NCBI RefSeq assembly: GCF_020215645.1
Contig: NZ_CP084058.1
Span: forward strand, 1,116,001 to 1,180,000
Origin: Nonomuraea gerenzanensis
GTDB lineage: Bacteria > Actinomycetota > Actinomycetes > Streptosporangiales > Streptosporangiaceae
Direction: 5' to 3'
Length of the DNA: 64,000 nt
Below, piece after piece: positions 39,153-47,477 of this stretch. The notes beneath the pieces are model-generated. The model was not told the DNA's origin and searched no databases. It worked only from the letters and a program-made list of their open reading frames with translations. Made by a program: the position numbers and the translations under genes. Each line of letters begins with the position of its first letter. Within the stretch, counting starts at the first letter, position 1.

Positions 39153-41918
39153 ATGCAACAACCCCCCTTCCGCGACCCAGCGGCCCCGCTCAGAGACCGG
39201 ATCGACGACCTCATGAGCAGGCTCACCCTTGAGGAGAAGGTGGGCCTGCTGCACCAGTACCAGGCCCCCGTCGAGCGGCTGGGGCTCGGCGCGTTCCGCA
39301 CGGGCACCGAGGCGCTGCACGGCCTGGCCTGGCTCGGCCCGGCCACCGTCTTCCCGCAGGCCATCGGGCTGGCCTCGACCTGGGACCGCGACCTCGTGCG
39401 CCGCGTCGGCGAGGCGACGGGTGACGAGGTCCTGGCCTTCCATCACAAGGATCCCGCCGGGGCGGGGCTCAACGTGTGGGCGCCCGTGGTCAACCCGCTG
39501 CGCGACCCGCGGTGGGGGCGCAACGAGGAGGGGTACTCCGAGGACCCGTGGCTGACCTCGGTCATGGCCACGGCCTACGCGCGCGGTCTTGGTGGGAGCG
39601 CTCCCGAAACTCTGAAGACCGCCCCGACGCTCAAGCACTTCCTGGCCTACAACAACGAGACCGACCGCTGCACGACCTCCAGCAACCTGCCGCCCCGGGT
39701 GCTGCACGAGTACGAGCTGCCCGCCTTCCGCGGGCCGATCGAGTCGGGCGCGGCAGTGGCCGTGATGCCGTCGTACAACCTGGTCAACGGCCGGCCCGCG
39801 CACCTCAGCCCGCTGATCGGGCGGGTGCTGCGGGAGTGGGCGCCGGACGACCTGCTGGTGGTCAGCGACGCGTACGCGCCGGGCAACCTCACCGGGCTGC
39901 AGGGCTACCACGACACGCTGCCCGAGGCGTACGCGCACGCCGTCAAGGCCGGGATCGACAGCTTCACCCAGGACGACGACCGGTCCGAGGCCACGCTCGG
40001 CCACCTGCGTGACGCGCTCGCGCGGGGGCTGCTGGCCGAGGCCGACGTGGACGCCGCCGTGCGGCACGCGCTGTCGATCAGGTTCCGGCTGGGCGAGCTC
40101 GACCCGGCGACGCCGTACGACGACATCACCGACAGCGTGGTCAACTGCCCCGAGCACCAGGCGCTGGCCAGGGAGGCGGCGCGGCGCTCGTTCGTGCTGC
40201 TGGAGAACGACGGCCTGCTGCCGCTGCGGGACGTCACGCGGCTCGCGGTGATCGGGCAGCTCGGCGACACGCTCATGGAGGACTGGTACAGCGGCACCCT
40301 GCCGTACGCGGTCACCGCCCGCGCCGGGCTGGCCGAGCGCTGCGAGACCACGTTCTGCGAGGCCGTGGACCGGGTGACGCTGACCGCCGACGCGGGGCCC
40401 GTCACGGCCGACCCCGCGGGCGGGTCGCTGAGCGCGGGGGCTGCCGAGCCGGGGCTGTTCGACCTGTTCGACTGGGGTGGCGGCGCGTACGCGCTGCGGG
40501 CCGTGGCCACCGGCCGGTTCGTGTCGGCGGACGGCACGACGCTGGTCAACGACCAGCCGGGGCCGAACGGGTGGGAGGTGCGCCAGACGTTCCGCATGGA
40601 GGAGCGCCCGCGCGGCACGCTCGCCCTGCGCCACATCTCGACCGGCTGCTACGTCGGCGTGGCGGAGGACGGCGTGCTGCGCCTGGTGGACGACGCCGAC
40701 CAGGCCGCGTGGCTGGCCATGGACGTGGTCAGGAGCGGCACCGACGAGGCCGCCCGCCTGGCCGCCGAGGCCGACGTCGCGGTCGTGGTGGTCGGCGACC
40801 ACCCCCTGGTCAACGGCCGCGAGACCGAGGACCGCATGACGCTGGCCCTGGCCTCCGCCCAGGACGCCGTGGTCCGCGCCGTGCGCAAGGCGAACCCGCG
40901 TACGGTCATGGTCGTCTCCAGCGGCTACCCGCTCACCTGGACCGAGGGCGAGCTGCCCGCGGTGCTCTGGTCGGCGCACGGCGGCCAGGAGTACGGCCAC
41001 GCCCTGGCCGAGGTGCTGTTCGGCGACGCCGACCCCGAGGGCCGGCTCACCCAGACCTGGTACCGCTCCGAGCAGGAGCTGCCCGACCTGCTCGACTACG
41101 ACATCATCGCCTCCGACGCCACCTACCAGTACTTCCGCGGCGTCCCCCTGCACCCCTTCGGCCACGGCCTGAGCTACACCACCTTCGGCTACGCGGACCT
41201 GCGCGTGCGAGTGACCGGCGAGAGGCTGGAGGCCGAGGTCACGGTCACCAACACGGGCACCCGCCCCGGCGTCGAGGTCGTGCAGTTCTACACCCGCCAG
41301 CAGCGCTCGCGGGTCAAGCAGCCGCTGCGCCGGCTGCGCGGGTTCGAGAAGGTGCGCCTGGAGCCGGGCGAGAGCCGCACCGTCGAGCTCCGCCTGCCGG
41401 TCGCGGACCTGGCGTTCTGGGACGTCACCAGGGGCAGGTTCGTGGTGGAGCGCGCGCCGCACCAGCTCATGGTCGGCCGCAGCGCCACCGACCTGCGGCT
41501 GAGCGCCCGCTTCGAGGTCGAGGGCGAGGTCGTCCCGCCGCAGCGGGGGCTGCTGCGCGCGGCGGACCACGACGAGTACGACGCGATCACGTTCGTGGAC
41601 GAGACCAGGCAGGACGGCGACGCGGTGCGCTCCGACGCCGAGGGCGCCTGGATCCTGTTCCGCCAGGTGGACCTGACCGGCGCGACGACCTGCGTGGCGA
41701 CGGCGGGCAGCACCGAGGGCGGCATGCTCACCATCCGCCTCGGCGACCCACTCTACGGCCGGCCGGTGGCCGCGTTCCCGGTGCCGCGGACCGAGCGGTA
41801 CGACTATCACACCATCACGGCCTCGCTCACAGGCGTGGACGGGGTGCACGATCTCTATGTGGTCTTCGAGAACGAGGGCGTGACCCTGACGGCAGCCCGC
41901 TTCGGAGCAGGGGCTTGA
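39153..41918 (+). CDS. Cytoplasmic GH3 beta-glycosidase with inserted domain and C-terminal CBM6-like domain
   Basis: A 921-residue family-3 enzyme without a signal peptide. KHFLAYNNETDR and the probable nucleophile Asp239 (VVVSDAYAPG) mark the catalytic domain. As in the secreted paralogue at 15537, the GH3 C-domain is split by a trefoil-like insert (about 405-530, with LRAVATGRFVSADG and LRHISTGCYVGVAED), then a fibronectin-III-like region and a C-terminal sandwich domain (about 800-921). Start at 39153 because AGAGGG lies 6 bases upstream; the ATG at 39147 is too close. Operon with the LacI regulator. Likely a beta-xylosidase or beta-glucosidase for imported oligosaccharides. Confidence 0.88.
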   Translation: MQQPPFRDPAAPLRDRIDDLMSRLTLEEKVGLLHQYQAPVERLGLGAFRTGTEALHGLAWLGPATVFPQAIGLASTWDRDLVRRVGEATGDEVLAFHHKDPAGAGLNVWAPVVNPLRDPRWGRNEEGYSEDPWLTSVMATAYARGLGGSAPETLKTAPTLKHFLAYNNETDRCTTSSNLPPRVLHEYELPAFRGPIESGAAVAVMPSYNLVNGRPAHLSPLIGRVLREWAPDDLLVVSDAYAPGNLTGLQGYHDTLPEAYAHAVKAGIDSFTQDDDRSEATLGHLRDALARGLLAEADVDAAVRHALSIRFRLGELDPATPYDDITDSVVNCPEHQALAREAARRSFVLLENDGLLPLRDVTRLAVIGQLGDTLMEDWYSGTLPYAVTARAGLAERCETTFCEAVDRVTLTADAGPVTADPAGGSLSAGAAEPGLFDLFDWGGGAYALRAVATGRFVSADGTTLVNDQPGPNGWEVRQTFRMEERPRGTLALRHISTGCYVGVAEDGVLRLVDDADQAAWLAMDVVRSGTDEAARLAAEADVAVVVVGDHPLVNGRETEDRMTLALASAQDAVVRAVRKANPRTVMVVSSGYPLTWTEGELPAVLWSAHGGQEYGHALAEVLFGDADPEGRLTQTWYRSEQELPDLLDYDIIASDATYQYFRGVPLHPFGHGLSYTTFGYADLRVRVTGERLEAEVTVTNTGTRPGVEVVQFYTRQQRSRVKQPLRRLRGFEKVRLEPGESRTVELRLPVADLAFWDVTRGRFVVERAPHQLMVGRSATDLRLSARFEVEGEVVPPQRGLLRAADHDEYDAITFVDETRQDGDAVRSDAEGAWILFRQVDLTGATTCVATAGSTEGGMLTIRLGDPLYGRPVAAFPVPRTERYDYHTITASLTGVDGVHDLYVVFENEGVTLTAARFGAGA
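39593..39606. promoter_or_regulatory. CelR-box-like palindrome inside the GH3 gene
   Basis: TGGGAGCGCTCCCG differs at one base from the 14-bp box TGGGAGCGCTCCCA, which I recall as the binding site of the LacI-family cellulase repressor CelR in Thermobifida and Streptomyces relatives. It lies about 440 bases inside the coding region, where it could act as a roadblock or auxiliary operator, or be chance. Confidence 0.4.
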
Positions 41919-42919
41919 GCGGGCGCACGGTCACGATCGCGCAGGTCGCCAAGCACGCGGGCGTGGCCGTGAGCACGGTCTCCTACGTGCTCAGCGGCAA
42001 GCGGACGATCTCGGCCGACACCAGGCGGCGCGTGCTCGACAGCATCAGCGCGCTCGGCTACCACCCCAACGCCGGCGCCCGCGCCCTGGCCAGCAAGCGC
42101 TCGAACGTGATCGCGCTGGTGCTGCCGCTGCGCGCGGGCATGCACGTGCCGGTGCTGATGCGCTTCGCCAGCGCGGTCGTCACGGCCGCCCGCCGCTTCG
42201 ACCACGACGTGCTGCTGCTGACCGCCGACGAGGGCACCGCGGGCATCCGCCGGGTGGCCGCGAGCGCGCTGGTGGACGCGCTGGTGCTGATGGACGTGGA
42301 GCTGGACGACCGCCGGGTGCCGCTGCTGCGCGAGCTGCCCGAGCCCAGTGTGCTCATCGGCTTTCCCGCCGAGCCCGCCGGGCTGACCTGCGTGGACCTC
42401 GACTTCGCCGCCGCGGGCGCGCGCTGCGTGACGCATCTGGCCGAACGCGGTCACGAGGAGATCGCGCTGCTCGGGGCTCCCTCGGTGGTGTACGACCGGG
42501 GGACCGGGTTCGCCACCCGCACCAGGGAGGGGTTCGTGGAGGCGCTGGACGATCACGGGCTCAAGGGTGCCGCGCTGCCGTGCGAGGAGACGTTCGACGA
42601 GGTCTACGAGACGGTCCGCGATCTGCTCCTCGACCGTCCCGGGCTGTCCGGCCTGGTCGTGCACAACGAGGCCGCGGTGAGCCACGTGCTGGCCGCGCTG
42701 CGCCAGCTCGGCCGCCGGGTGCCGCAGGACATGGCCGTGGTGGCGATCTGCCCCGACGACGTGGCCGAGCGGGCCGGCCCGCCGCTCACGTCCGTGCTGA
42801 TCCCGGCCGAGGAGGTGGGCAGGGAGGCGGTCCGCCTGGTGATGGAGAAGCTGGAGGGCCGTACGGTGCCCGAGTCCACCCTCCTGGCGCCGCAGCTGGC
42901 CGTCCGCGCCAGCACCTGA
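41915..42919 (+). CDS. LacI family transcriptional regulator
   Basis: A 334-residue repressor. HTH: VTIAQVAKHAGVAVSTVSYVLSGKRTISADTRRRVLDSISALGYHPNAGARALAS. The periplasmic-binding-protein-like sensor domain follows, with VIALVLPLRAG, CVDLDFAAAGARCVTHLAERGHEEIALLGAP and a C-terminal LTSVLIPAEEVGREAV. No ATG or GTG is near the HTH; a TTG at 41915 overlaps the GH3 stop (TTGA) with GGAG 7 bases upstream, so translation is coupled. It probably represses its own GH3-lacI operon through the palindrome at 39119 and responds to a beta-linked disaccharide. Confidence 0.9.
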   Translation: MSGRTVTIAQVAKHAGVAVSTVSYVLSGKRTISADTRRRVLDSISALGYHPNAGARALASKRSNVIALVLPLRAGMHVPVLMRFASAVVTAARRFDHDVLLLTADEGTAGIRRVAASALVDALVLMDVELDDRRVPLLRELPEPSVLIGFPAEPAGLTCVDLDFAAAGARCVTHLAERGHEEIALLGAPSVVYDRGTGFATRTREGFVEALDDHGLKGAALPCEETFDEVYETVRDLLLDRPGLSGLVVHNEAAVSHVLAALRQLGRRVPQDMAVVAICPDDVAERAGPPLTSVLIPAEEVGREAVRLVMEKLEGRTVPESTLLAPQLAVRAST

Positions 42920-43061
42920 GGCAAACCCTCGCGGGCGCCAAGTTTGCGGAGAGCAATCGAGCGCAAGCGCATAGTGTGCCAAATCTGCCGGTTTTTACGT
43001 CTTATGTGGTTCCTCGTCCCTTTTTCGCGGGCAGGCTCGCGGGAAGCAAGGGGGAAACCAC

Positions 43062-43532
43062 ATGACTACGTCTGTGCAACCGGCGTCAGCCGGACAAATG
43101 GGCGGTCACGGCCCCACGGGCTTGGCCGACGTCATCGACACCATCCTCGACCGGGGGCTGGTGATCGACGCCTACGTCCGGGTGTCACTGGTCGGGATCG
43201 AGATTCTGACCATCGACACGCGCGTCGTCATCGCCAGCGTCGACACCTACCTGCGCTTCGCCGAGGCGGCCAACCGGCTGGACATGGCCCAGAGCGAGAA
43301 GGGCCTGCCCGAGGTCATCAGTGAGGCCAAGGGCGTGCCGAGCCAGGACAAGACCAAGGAAGTCATCCAGGGCGTGGTGGAGGCGGCGGGCGACACGCTG
43401 CACGAGCTCACCGGCAAGCAGAGCGATCCCGCCGCCGAGGCCGCCATGGACGACGAGCCCGAGGTCTCCGTGGAGCAGCAGCGGCCCGCCCCGCCGCGCA
43501 GGAAGATCCGGCCGAAGCGAGAGGAAGAGTAA
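43062..43532 (+). CDS. gvpA: Gas vesicle structural protein GvpA
   Basis: A 156-residue GvpA/J-family protein heading the gas-vesicle operon. The conserved shell segment is [45 protein letters not shown] (residues about 20-64). The C-terminal 90 residues are a charged, proline-rich extension ([23 protein letters not shown]), much longer than cyanobacterial GvpA but in line with streptomycete proteins. AAGGGG is 8 bases before the ATG. As the only member of this size in the operon it should be the main ribbed-wall subunit. Confidence 0.93.
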   Translation: MTTSVQPASAGQMGGHGPTGLADVIDTILDRGLVIDAYVRVSLVGIEILTIDTRVVIASVDTYLRFAEAANRLDMAQSEKGLPEVISEAKGVPSQDKTKEVIQGVVEAAGDTLHELTGKQSDPAAEAAMDDEPEVSVEQQRPAPPRRKIRPKREEE

Positions 43533-43537
43533 GCACC

Positions 43538-44341
43538 ATGGGACGCTCTACGAAGGTATCCGGCGCCTCCGTGCCCAAGCAGGCCACTCGTCAGAGCCAG
43601 AACCTCGGCTCCTACGTCTACGGCATCGTGCCCGCCGGCACCAAGGTGCCCGCGGACGTGCAGGGGCTGGGCGACCCGGCGGGCAAGGTCAGAGTCATCG
43701 AACACGAAGGAATCGCGGCCCTCGTCAGCGACGTCAACGTGGACCAGCCCCTGGGCAGGCCGGGGGACTTCCTGGCGCACGAGGGGCTGCTCGACGCCGT
43801 GGCCGCCGAGGGAGCGGTGCTGCCGTTCCGCTTCGGCGGCGTGCTGGCCAGCGCCGACGCCGTCGTGGAGGAGCTGCTCGCCCCGCACCACGACGACTTC
43901 GCCTCGGCGCTGGAGCAGATCAAGGGGCACACCGAGTTCGTCGTCAAGGGCCGCTACGACGAGCGGACCGTGCTGGCGGAGATCCTCGCCGAGAGCCCGG
44001 AGGCCCAGGGCCTGCGGCAGGCCATCAAGGGCAAGCCGGAGGACGCCACGCGCAACGAGCGGATCCGGCTCGGTGAGATCATCACCGCCTCCGTCGAGGC
44101 CAAGCGCGCCATGGACACCCAGATGCTGCTCGACGGGCTGTCCGGGCACTACATCCAGGCGTCCCTGCGCGACCCCACCCATGAGTGGGACGCCGTGCAC
44201 GTGGCCCTGCTCGCCAAGCGGGACGGCCAGAAGACCCTGGAGAAGGCGATGAACGAGTTCGGCGAACGCTGGGCGGGCCGCGTGGACATGCGGCTGCTCG
44301 GCCCGATGGCGCCCTACGACTTCGTCATCGCCCAAGGCTAG
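43538..44341 (+). CDS. gvpF: Gas vesicle protein GvpF
   Basis: A 267-residue GvpL/GvpF-family protein. GSYVYGIVPAG at the N-terminus, PLGRPGDFLAHEGLLDAVAAEGAVLPFRFGG in the middle, and WAGRVDMRLLGPMAPYDFVI at the end are family signatures. GvpF is an accessory protein thought to cap or chaperone nascent GvpA. It starts 5 bases after gvpA. Confidence 0.93.
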   Translation: MGRSTKVSGASVPKQATRQSQNLGSYVYGIVPAGTKVPADVQGLGDPAGKVRVIEHEGIAALVSDVNVDQPLGRPGDFLAHEGLLDAVAAEGAVLPFRFGGVLASADAVVEELLAPHHDDFASALEQIKGHTEFVVKGRYDERTVLAEILAESPEAQGLRQAIKGKPEDATRNERIRLGEIITASVEAKRAMDTQMLLDGLSGHYIQASLRDPTHEWDAVHVALLAKRDGQKTLEKAMNEFGERWAGRVDMRLLGPMAPYDFVIAQG

Positions 44342-44355
44342 GGAGGTGAACGCTC

Positions 44356-44580
44356 GTGGGCCTGGTAAGCGGCATTTTCACCTGGCCGATGTTGCCCGTG
44401 AAAGGGCTCGTCCGGCTCGCCGAGATGATCCAGGACCAGGCCGACCGGGAGCTGCGCAATCCCGCCGCGGTACGCAGGCGGCTGGAGGAGATCGAGGCGG
44501 CGAGAGCGGCCGGCCAGATCACCGAGGAAGAGGAGAGCCAGGCAGTCGAGCGCGTTCTGCGACTGGCGACGGGGAGGTGA
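44356..44580 (+). CDS. gvpG: Gas vesicle protein GvpG
   Basis: A 74-residue acidic helical protein: LVSGIFTWPMLPVKGLVRLAEMIQDQADRELRNPAAVRRRLEEIE. The N-terminal hydrophobic P-x-GL-x-x-LAE motif and following coiled-coil region are typical of GvpG, an assembly factor. GTG start with GGAGGTG 7 bases upstream; 14 bases after gvpF and 2 bases before gvpO. Confidence 0.92.
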   Translation: MGLVSGIFTWPMLPVKGLVRLAEMIQDQADRELRNPAAVRRRLEEIEAARAAGQITEEEESQAVERVLRLATGR

Positions 44581-44582
44581 GG

Positions 44583-44879
44583 ATGACCAGCAAGGAGAGT
44601 GCCGTCGCGGAGCCGTTGGACGCCGTGACGGCCGGTGGGGTCGGCCTGCGGCACATCGTCGATCTGACCACCAAGCAGGCCGAGGGCATCACCTCGGTGG
44701 AGCCGGCCGACGACGGCTGGCTCGTCAACGTCGAAGTCATCGAGGACCGCCGGATCCCCTCCTCCGGCGACATCCTCGCCGTTTACCAGGCTCAGCTCGA
44801 CCAGGGGGGCAGATTGTTGTCATATCGAAGAACACGGCGCTACCGGCGCTCGAACGCCGACTCGAGCGAGGCGTTCTGA
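44583..44879 (+). CDS. gvpO: Gas vesicle protein GvpO
   Basis: A 98-residue protein with the GvpO core: GITSVEPADDGWLVNVEVIEDRRIPSSGDILAVYQAQLDQGGRLLSYRRTRRYRR. GvpO is essential for vesicle formation in haloarchaea and conserved in actinomycetes. In streptomycete clusters gvpO commonly precedes gvpA; here it lies between gvpG and gvpJ. The frame extends upstream, but the ATG at 44583 follows GGGAGGTGA. Confidence 0.9.
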   Translation: MTSKESAVAEPLDAVTAGGVGLRHIVDLTTKQAEGITSVEPADDGWLVNVEVIEDRRIPSSGDILAVYQAQLDQGGRLLSYRRTRRYRRSNADSSEAF

Positions 44880-44880
44880 G

Positions 44881-45225
44881 ATGGACAGAATCTCGCCGTC
44901 CGGTCCCGCGATCCGCCCGACGTACGGCGCGGGACCCGCCAACCGGGAGCCGGCCAACCTCGGCGACATCCTGGAACGCGTGCTCGACCGGGGCATCGTG
45001 ATCGCCGGGGACATCCGGGTGAACCTGCTGGACATCGAGCTGCTCACGATCAAGCTGCGGCTGCTGATCGCCTCCGTCGACACGGCCAGGGAGCTGGGCA
45101 TCGACTGGTGGGAGCACGACCCGTACCTGTCGGGCCGGGACCGCGACAGGGAGCTGATGGCGGAGAACCGCCGCCTGCGCCGCCGCCTGGCCGCCGTCGA
45201 GGGGGGTGAGGAGGCCGATGCCTGA
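44881..45225 (+). CDS. gvpJ: Gas vesicle protein GvpJ
   Basis: A 114-residue GvpA/J-family minor protein. The core is NLGDILERVLDRGIVIAGDIRVNLLDIELLTIKLRLLIASVDTARELGIDWWE, followed by a short basic-acidic coiled tail. Residue choices (DIRVNLLDIELL, KLRLL, GIDWWE) separate it from GvpA and match GvpJ/M-type proteins thought to nucleate or form conical caps. One base after gvpO; its end overlaps the gvpL start by 8 bases. Confidence 0.92.
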   Translation: MDRISPSGPAIRPTYGAGPANREPANLGDILERVLDRGIVIAGDIRVNLLDIELLTIKLRLLIASVDTARELGIDWWEHDPYLSGRDRDRELMAENRRLRRRLAAVEGGEEADA

Positions 45226-46009
45226 CCTGACCTACCTGTACGCGGTCGCCCGCGAGTCGCTGTCCTGCCCGTCGGGCGTGGCCGGCAACCCCGTGCGGAC
45301 CATCGCCCGCGCCGGGCTGGTGGCCTACGTCAGCTCGGTGCCCGCCGAATTGTTCGGAGCCGAGCCGCTGCGGCGCTCGCTGGAGGACCTGGACTGGCTC
45401 GGGGAGACGGCCCGCGCGCACCATCGCGTGGTGGACGCCGTGGCGGCGGTCACGACGACCGCGCCGGTCCGGCTCGTCACGGTGTACGAGGACGACGCCC
45501 AGGTGGCGGAGCTGCTCGAACGGCGCTCGGTCGCCTTCGGCGACGTGCTCGCGCACGTCACGGGGCGCAGGGAGTGGGGCGTCAAGGCGTACACCAGCCC
45601 GGCCGCCGCCGCGGCCCAGGCCGCCGACCCGGACCACGCCGACCAGCGCGGTGGTGCCCGGACGTGCGGGGGCGACGGGCAGGCGGGGCGGCCGGGGACC
45701 GCGTACCTGCAGCGCCGCAGGGCCGGCCTGCGCGGTCGTGAGCAGGTCCGCAGGCAGGTGCTGCAGCGCGCCGACCACATCCACCGCGCGCTGTCGGCGC
45801 TGGCCGCCGCCGGACGCCGGCACCGCCCCCAGGACCCGCGCCTGTCGGGCCGCCACGACTGGATGTTGCTGAACGGTGCCTACCTGGTGGACGAGGCCAG
45901 GGCCGGGGAGTTCGCGGCGCTGGCCGGGGAGCTCGGCGGTGACGGGGTGGAGATCAGGGTGACCGGCCCCTGGGCGCCGTACTCGTTCACGGTCATGGAG
46001 CCGGCGTGA
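45218..46009 (+). CDS. gvpL: Gas vesicle protein GvpL (GvpL/F family)
   Basis: A 263-residue second GvpL/F-family member: LTYLYAVARESL, VRLVTVYEDDAQVAELLERR, EWGVKAYTSP and a C-terminal VEIRVTGPWAPYSFTVME. The middle (about 128-175) has an Ala/Gly/Arg-rich stretch containing two cysteines, less conserved than the rest. ATG at 45218 with GGTGAGGAGG upstream. Confidence 0.9.
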   Translation: MPDLTYLYAVARESLSCPSGVAGNPVRTIARAGLVAYVSSVPAELFGAEPLRRSLEDLDWLGETARAHHRVVDAVAAVTTTAPVRLVTVYEDDAQVAELLERRSVAFGDVLAHVTGRREWGVKAYTSPAAAAAQAADPDHADQRGGARTCGGDGQAGRPGTAYLQRRRAGLRGREQVRRQVLQRADHIHRALSALAAAGRRHRPQDPRLSGRHDWMLLNGAYLVDEARAGEFAALAGELGGDGVEIRVTGPWAPYSFTVMEPA

Positions 46010-46200
46010 GACGCGACGTGTCGGTCTACGAGGAGCTCCCGCCCGAGCGGGTGGCCCTCGTGGACCTCCTGGACCGGCTGCTGGCGGGTGGTGTCGTGGT
46101 GACCGGCGACCTGGTGCTGTCGATCGCCGACGTCGACCTCGTGCACATCTCGCTGCGCACCGTGCTCGCGTCGGTGGACGAGTACGGAGGGATCCTGTAA
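46006..46200 (+). CDS. gvpS: Gas vesicle protein GvpS (short GvpA/J-family member)
   Basis: A 64-residue protein: ERVALVDLLDRLLAGGVVVTGDLVLSIADVDLVHISLRTVLASVDEYG. It is a minimal GvpA/J fold without tail, as in GvpS/GvpM. GTG start overlaps the gvpL stop by 4 bases; the gvpK start codon follows immediately after its stop. Confidence 0.88.
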   Translation: MRRDVSVYEELPPERVALVDLLDRLLAGGVVVTGDLVLSIADVDLVHISLRTVLASVDEYGGIL

Positions 46201-46530
46201 GTGGACGTTCGCGCGGAGAGCCCGCAGGTCGGCGAGGGGCAGAAGGTGGACGCTCCGCGCTGGCGCGTCGCCGCCGACCCCGAGACGGTCGAGCGTGACC
46301 TGTCGCGGCTCGTGCTCACCCTCGTCGAGCTGATCAGGCAGCTCGTCGAGCGCCAGTGCGTGCGCCGGATGGAGCAGGGCGACCTGACGGACGAGCAGAT
46401 CGAGACGCTCGGCGTCACCCTGATGCGGCTGGAGGGCGCGATGGCCGACCTGCGCGAGCGCTTCGGCTTCGCCCCCGAGGACCTCAACCTCGATCTCGGC
46501 CCCCTGGGGACGCTGCTGCCCACGCAGTGA
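46201..46530 (+). CDS. gvpK: Gas vesicle protein GvpK
   Basis: A 109-residue protein with the GvpK core ETVERDLSRLVLTLVELIRQLVERQCVRRMEQGDLTDEQIETLGVTLMRLE and the conserved C-terminal FGFAPEDLNLDLGPLG. GvpK is an essential accessory protein. GTG start abutting gvpS. Last gene of the operon; its 3' end overlaps the convergent neighbour by 47 bases. Confidence 0.93.
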   Translation: MDVRAESPQVGEGQKVDAPRWRVAADPETVERDLSRLVLTLVELIRQLVERQCVRRMEQGDLTDEQIETLGVTLMRLEGAMADLRERFGFAPEDLNLDLGPLGTLLPTQ

Positions 46531-47083
46531 CCCCCACGGGCACGCTCCCGTCCACGGCCGCGATGACGGGCGCCGCCGCGTCAGGCCCGGGCCCGCCGTA
46601 CAGCTCGATGAGCTGCAGCTCACCGGCCATCCTCCCGGCCACCTCGGCCGCCGCCGCCTCGTCGGGCACCGCCACGAAGGTCGTCCTGCCGCCTTCGTCC
46701 CTCTTCCGCACGACCCGGTCCGCCTCAGGGTCGGCCCCCTCGTGGACGATGAGGAACGCCTCCGACAGCGCCTGCCCCGCCTCGAACCGCTCCTTGTACG
46801 ACGCGACGCCGGCCAGCGACTCGAACCCGTAGTAGATCGCGCCGACCTTCGCCTGCCCGCCCGCGGCCCGCCGGGCCCTCGCGTGCCACACGGCACCGAA
46901 CCCGCCGCACAGCTCGATGCGATCGACCCCCTCGCCGATCAGCTCGGTCACCAGGGTCTCAAGCTGGGCGGGCTCGGCGACGGCGCGCACCCGGGTGCGC
47001 CCGTGGTCGTCGCCGACCGTCAGGACGTCGGCCCGGGGGTCGGCCCCGGCCTCCTCGTAGATGATCACTCTGTTCTTCGTCAT
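46484..47083 (-). CDS. Hypothetical protein made of two diverged copies of one module
   Basis: A 199-residue protein I cannot name with confidence. Residues about 25-90 (GRTRVRAVAEPAQLETLVTELIGEGVDRIELCGG, then KVGAIYYG) align with residues about 130-190 (GRTTFVAVPDEAAAAEVAGRMAG, LQLIELYGG, then PVGVTAW), so it is an internal duplication. The linker carries FESLAGVASYKERFEAGQALSEAFLIVHEGADPEADR. Each module looks alpha/beta with a glycine-rich turn. It is the gene convergent with gvpK and overlaps it by 47 bases; no functional link to gas vesicles is shown. Confidence 0.7.
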   Translation of the reverse strand: MTKNRVIIYEEAGADPRADVLTVGDDHGRTRVRAVAEPAQLETLVTELIGEGVDRIELCGGFGAVWHARARRAAGGQAKVGAIYYGFESLAGVASYKERFEAGQALSEAFLIVHEGADPEADRVVRKRDEGGRTTFVAVPDEAAAAEVAGRMAGELQLIELYGGPGPDAAAPVIAAVDGSVPVGVTAWAAASPGGRDRG

Positions 47084-47220
47084 GACTCCAGGCTGCTACC
47101 TCGACCAAGGTTGAGGTCAAGCTTCCCGCGTGGCCGGGCCCGGATAGTCGAGTCCGGCCGAGCCGCACGGTGCCCAGACCGAGAACCCGAACTCCGCCTC
47201 CGGGTGAAAGAGGGGTGGCA

Positions 47221-47470
47221 AGACGGAAGAAACGGAGCCCGACCTCGGTGCCGGAGAAAGAGGTTGACGACGTGGTGGCGGAGACGTTCCTGGCGGCGTT
47301 CCGGCGGCTCGGCAGCTACGCCCCCGCGCACCGCGACGCCAGGCCCTGGCTGTACGGCATCACCGCCGACCTCATCGGCGAGCACCGCCGCGCGGAGATC
47401 CGGGCGTACCGGGCGCTGGCCAGGACCGGCGTGGACGAGGTCGCGGAGAGTTACGCCGGCCGGGGGCCCT
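47221..47470 (+). pseudogene. Truncated ECF sigma factor fragment
   Basis: The frame reads EKEVDDVVAETFLAAFRRLGSYAPAHRDARPWLYGITADLIGEHRRAEIRAYRALARTGVDEVAESYAGR, matching sigma region 2 (VAETFLAAFRR; ARPWLYGI..DLI..HRR) and the start of the linker. The N-terminal part of region 2 and all of region 4 are missing. After about 47466 the frame runs antisense into the NUDIX gene and makes no sense. It is therefore a remnant of a once complete sigma factor. Confidence 0.65.
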
Positions 47471-47477
47471 CCCGCGA

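Noticed and set aside
42922..42948. GCAAAC...GTTTGC inverted repeat before gvpA as a fourth operator of the sugar regulon
   Set aside because: Arms are only 6 bp with a 15-base spacer and it lacks the TTGG-N8-SCAAAC layout; more likely a weak terminator of the LacI gene or chance.
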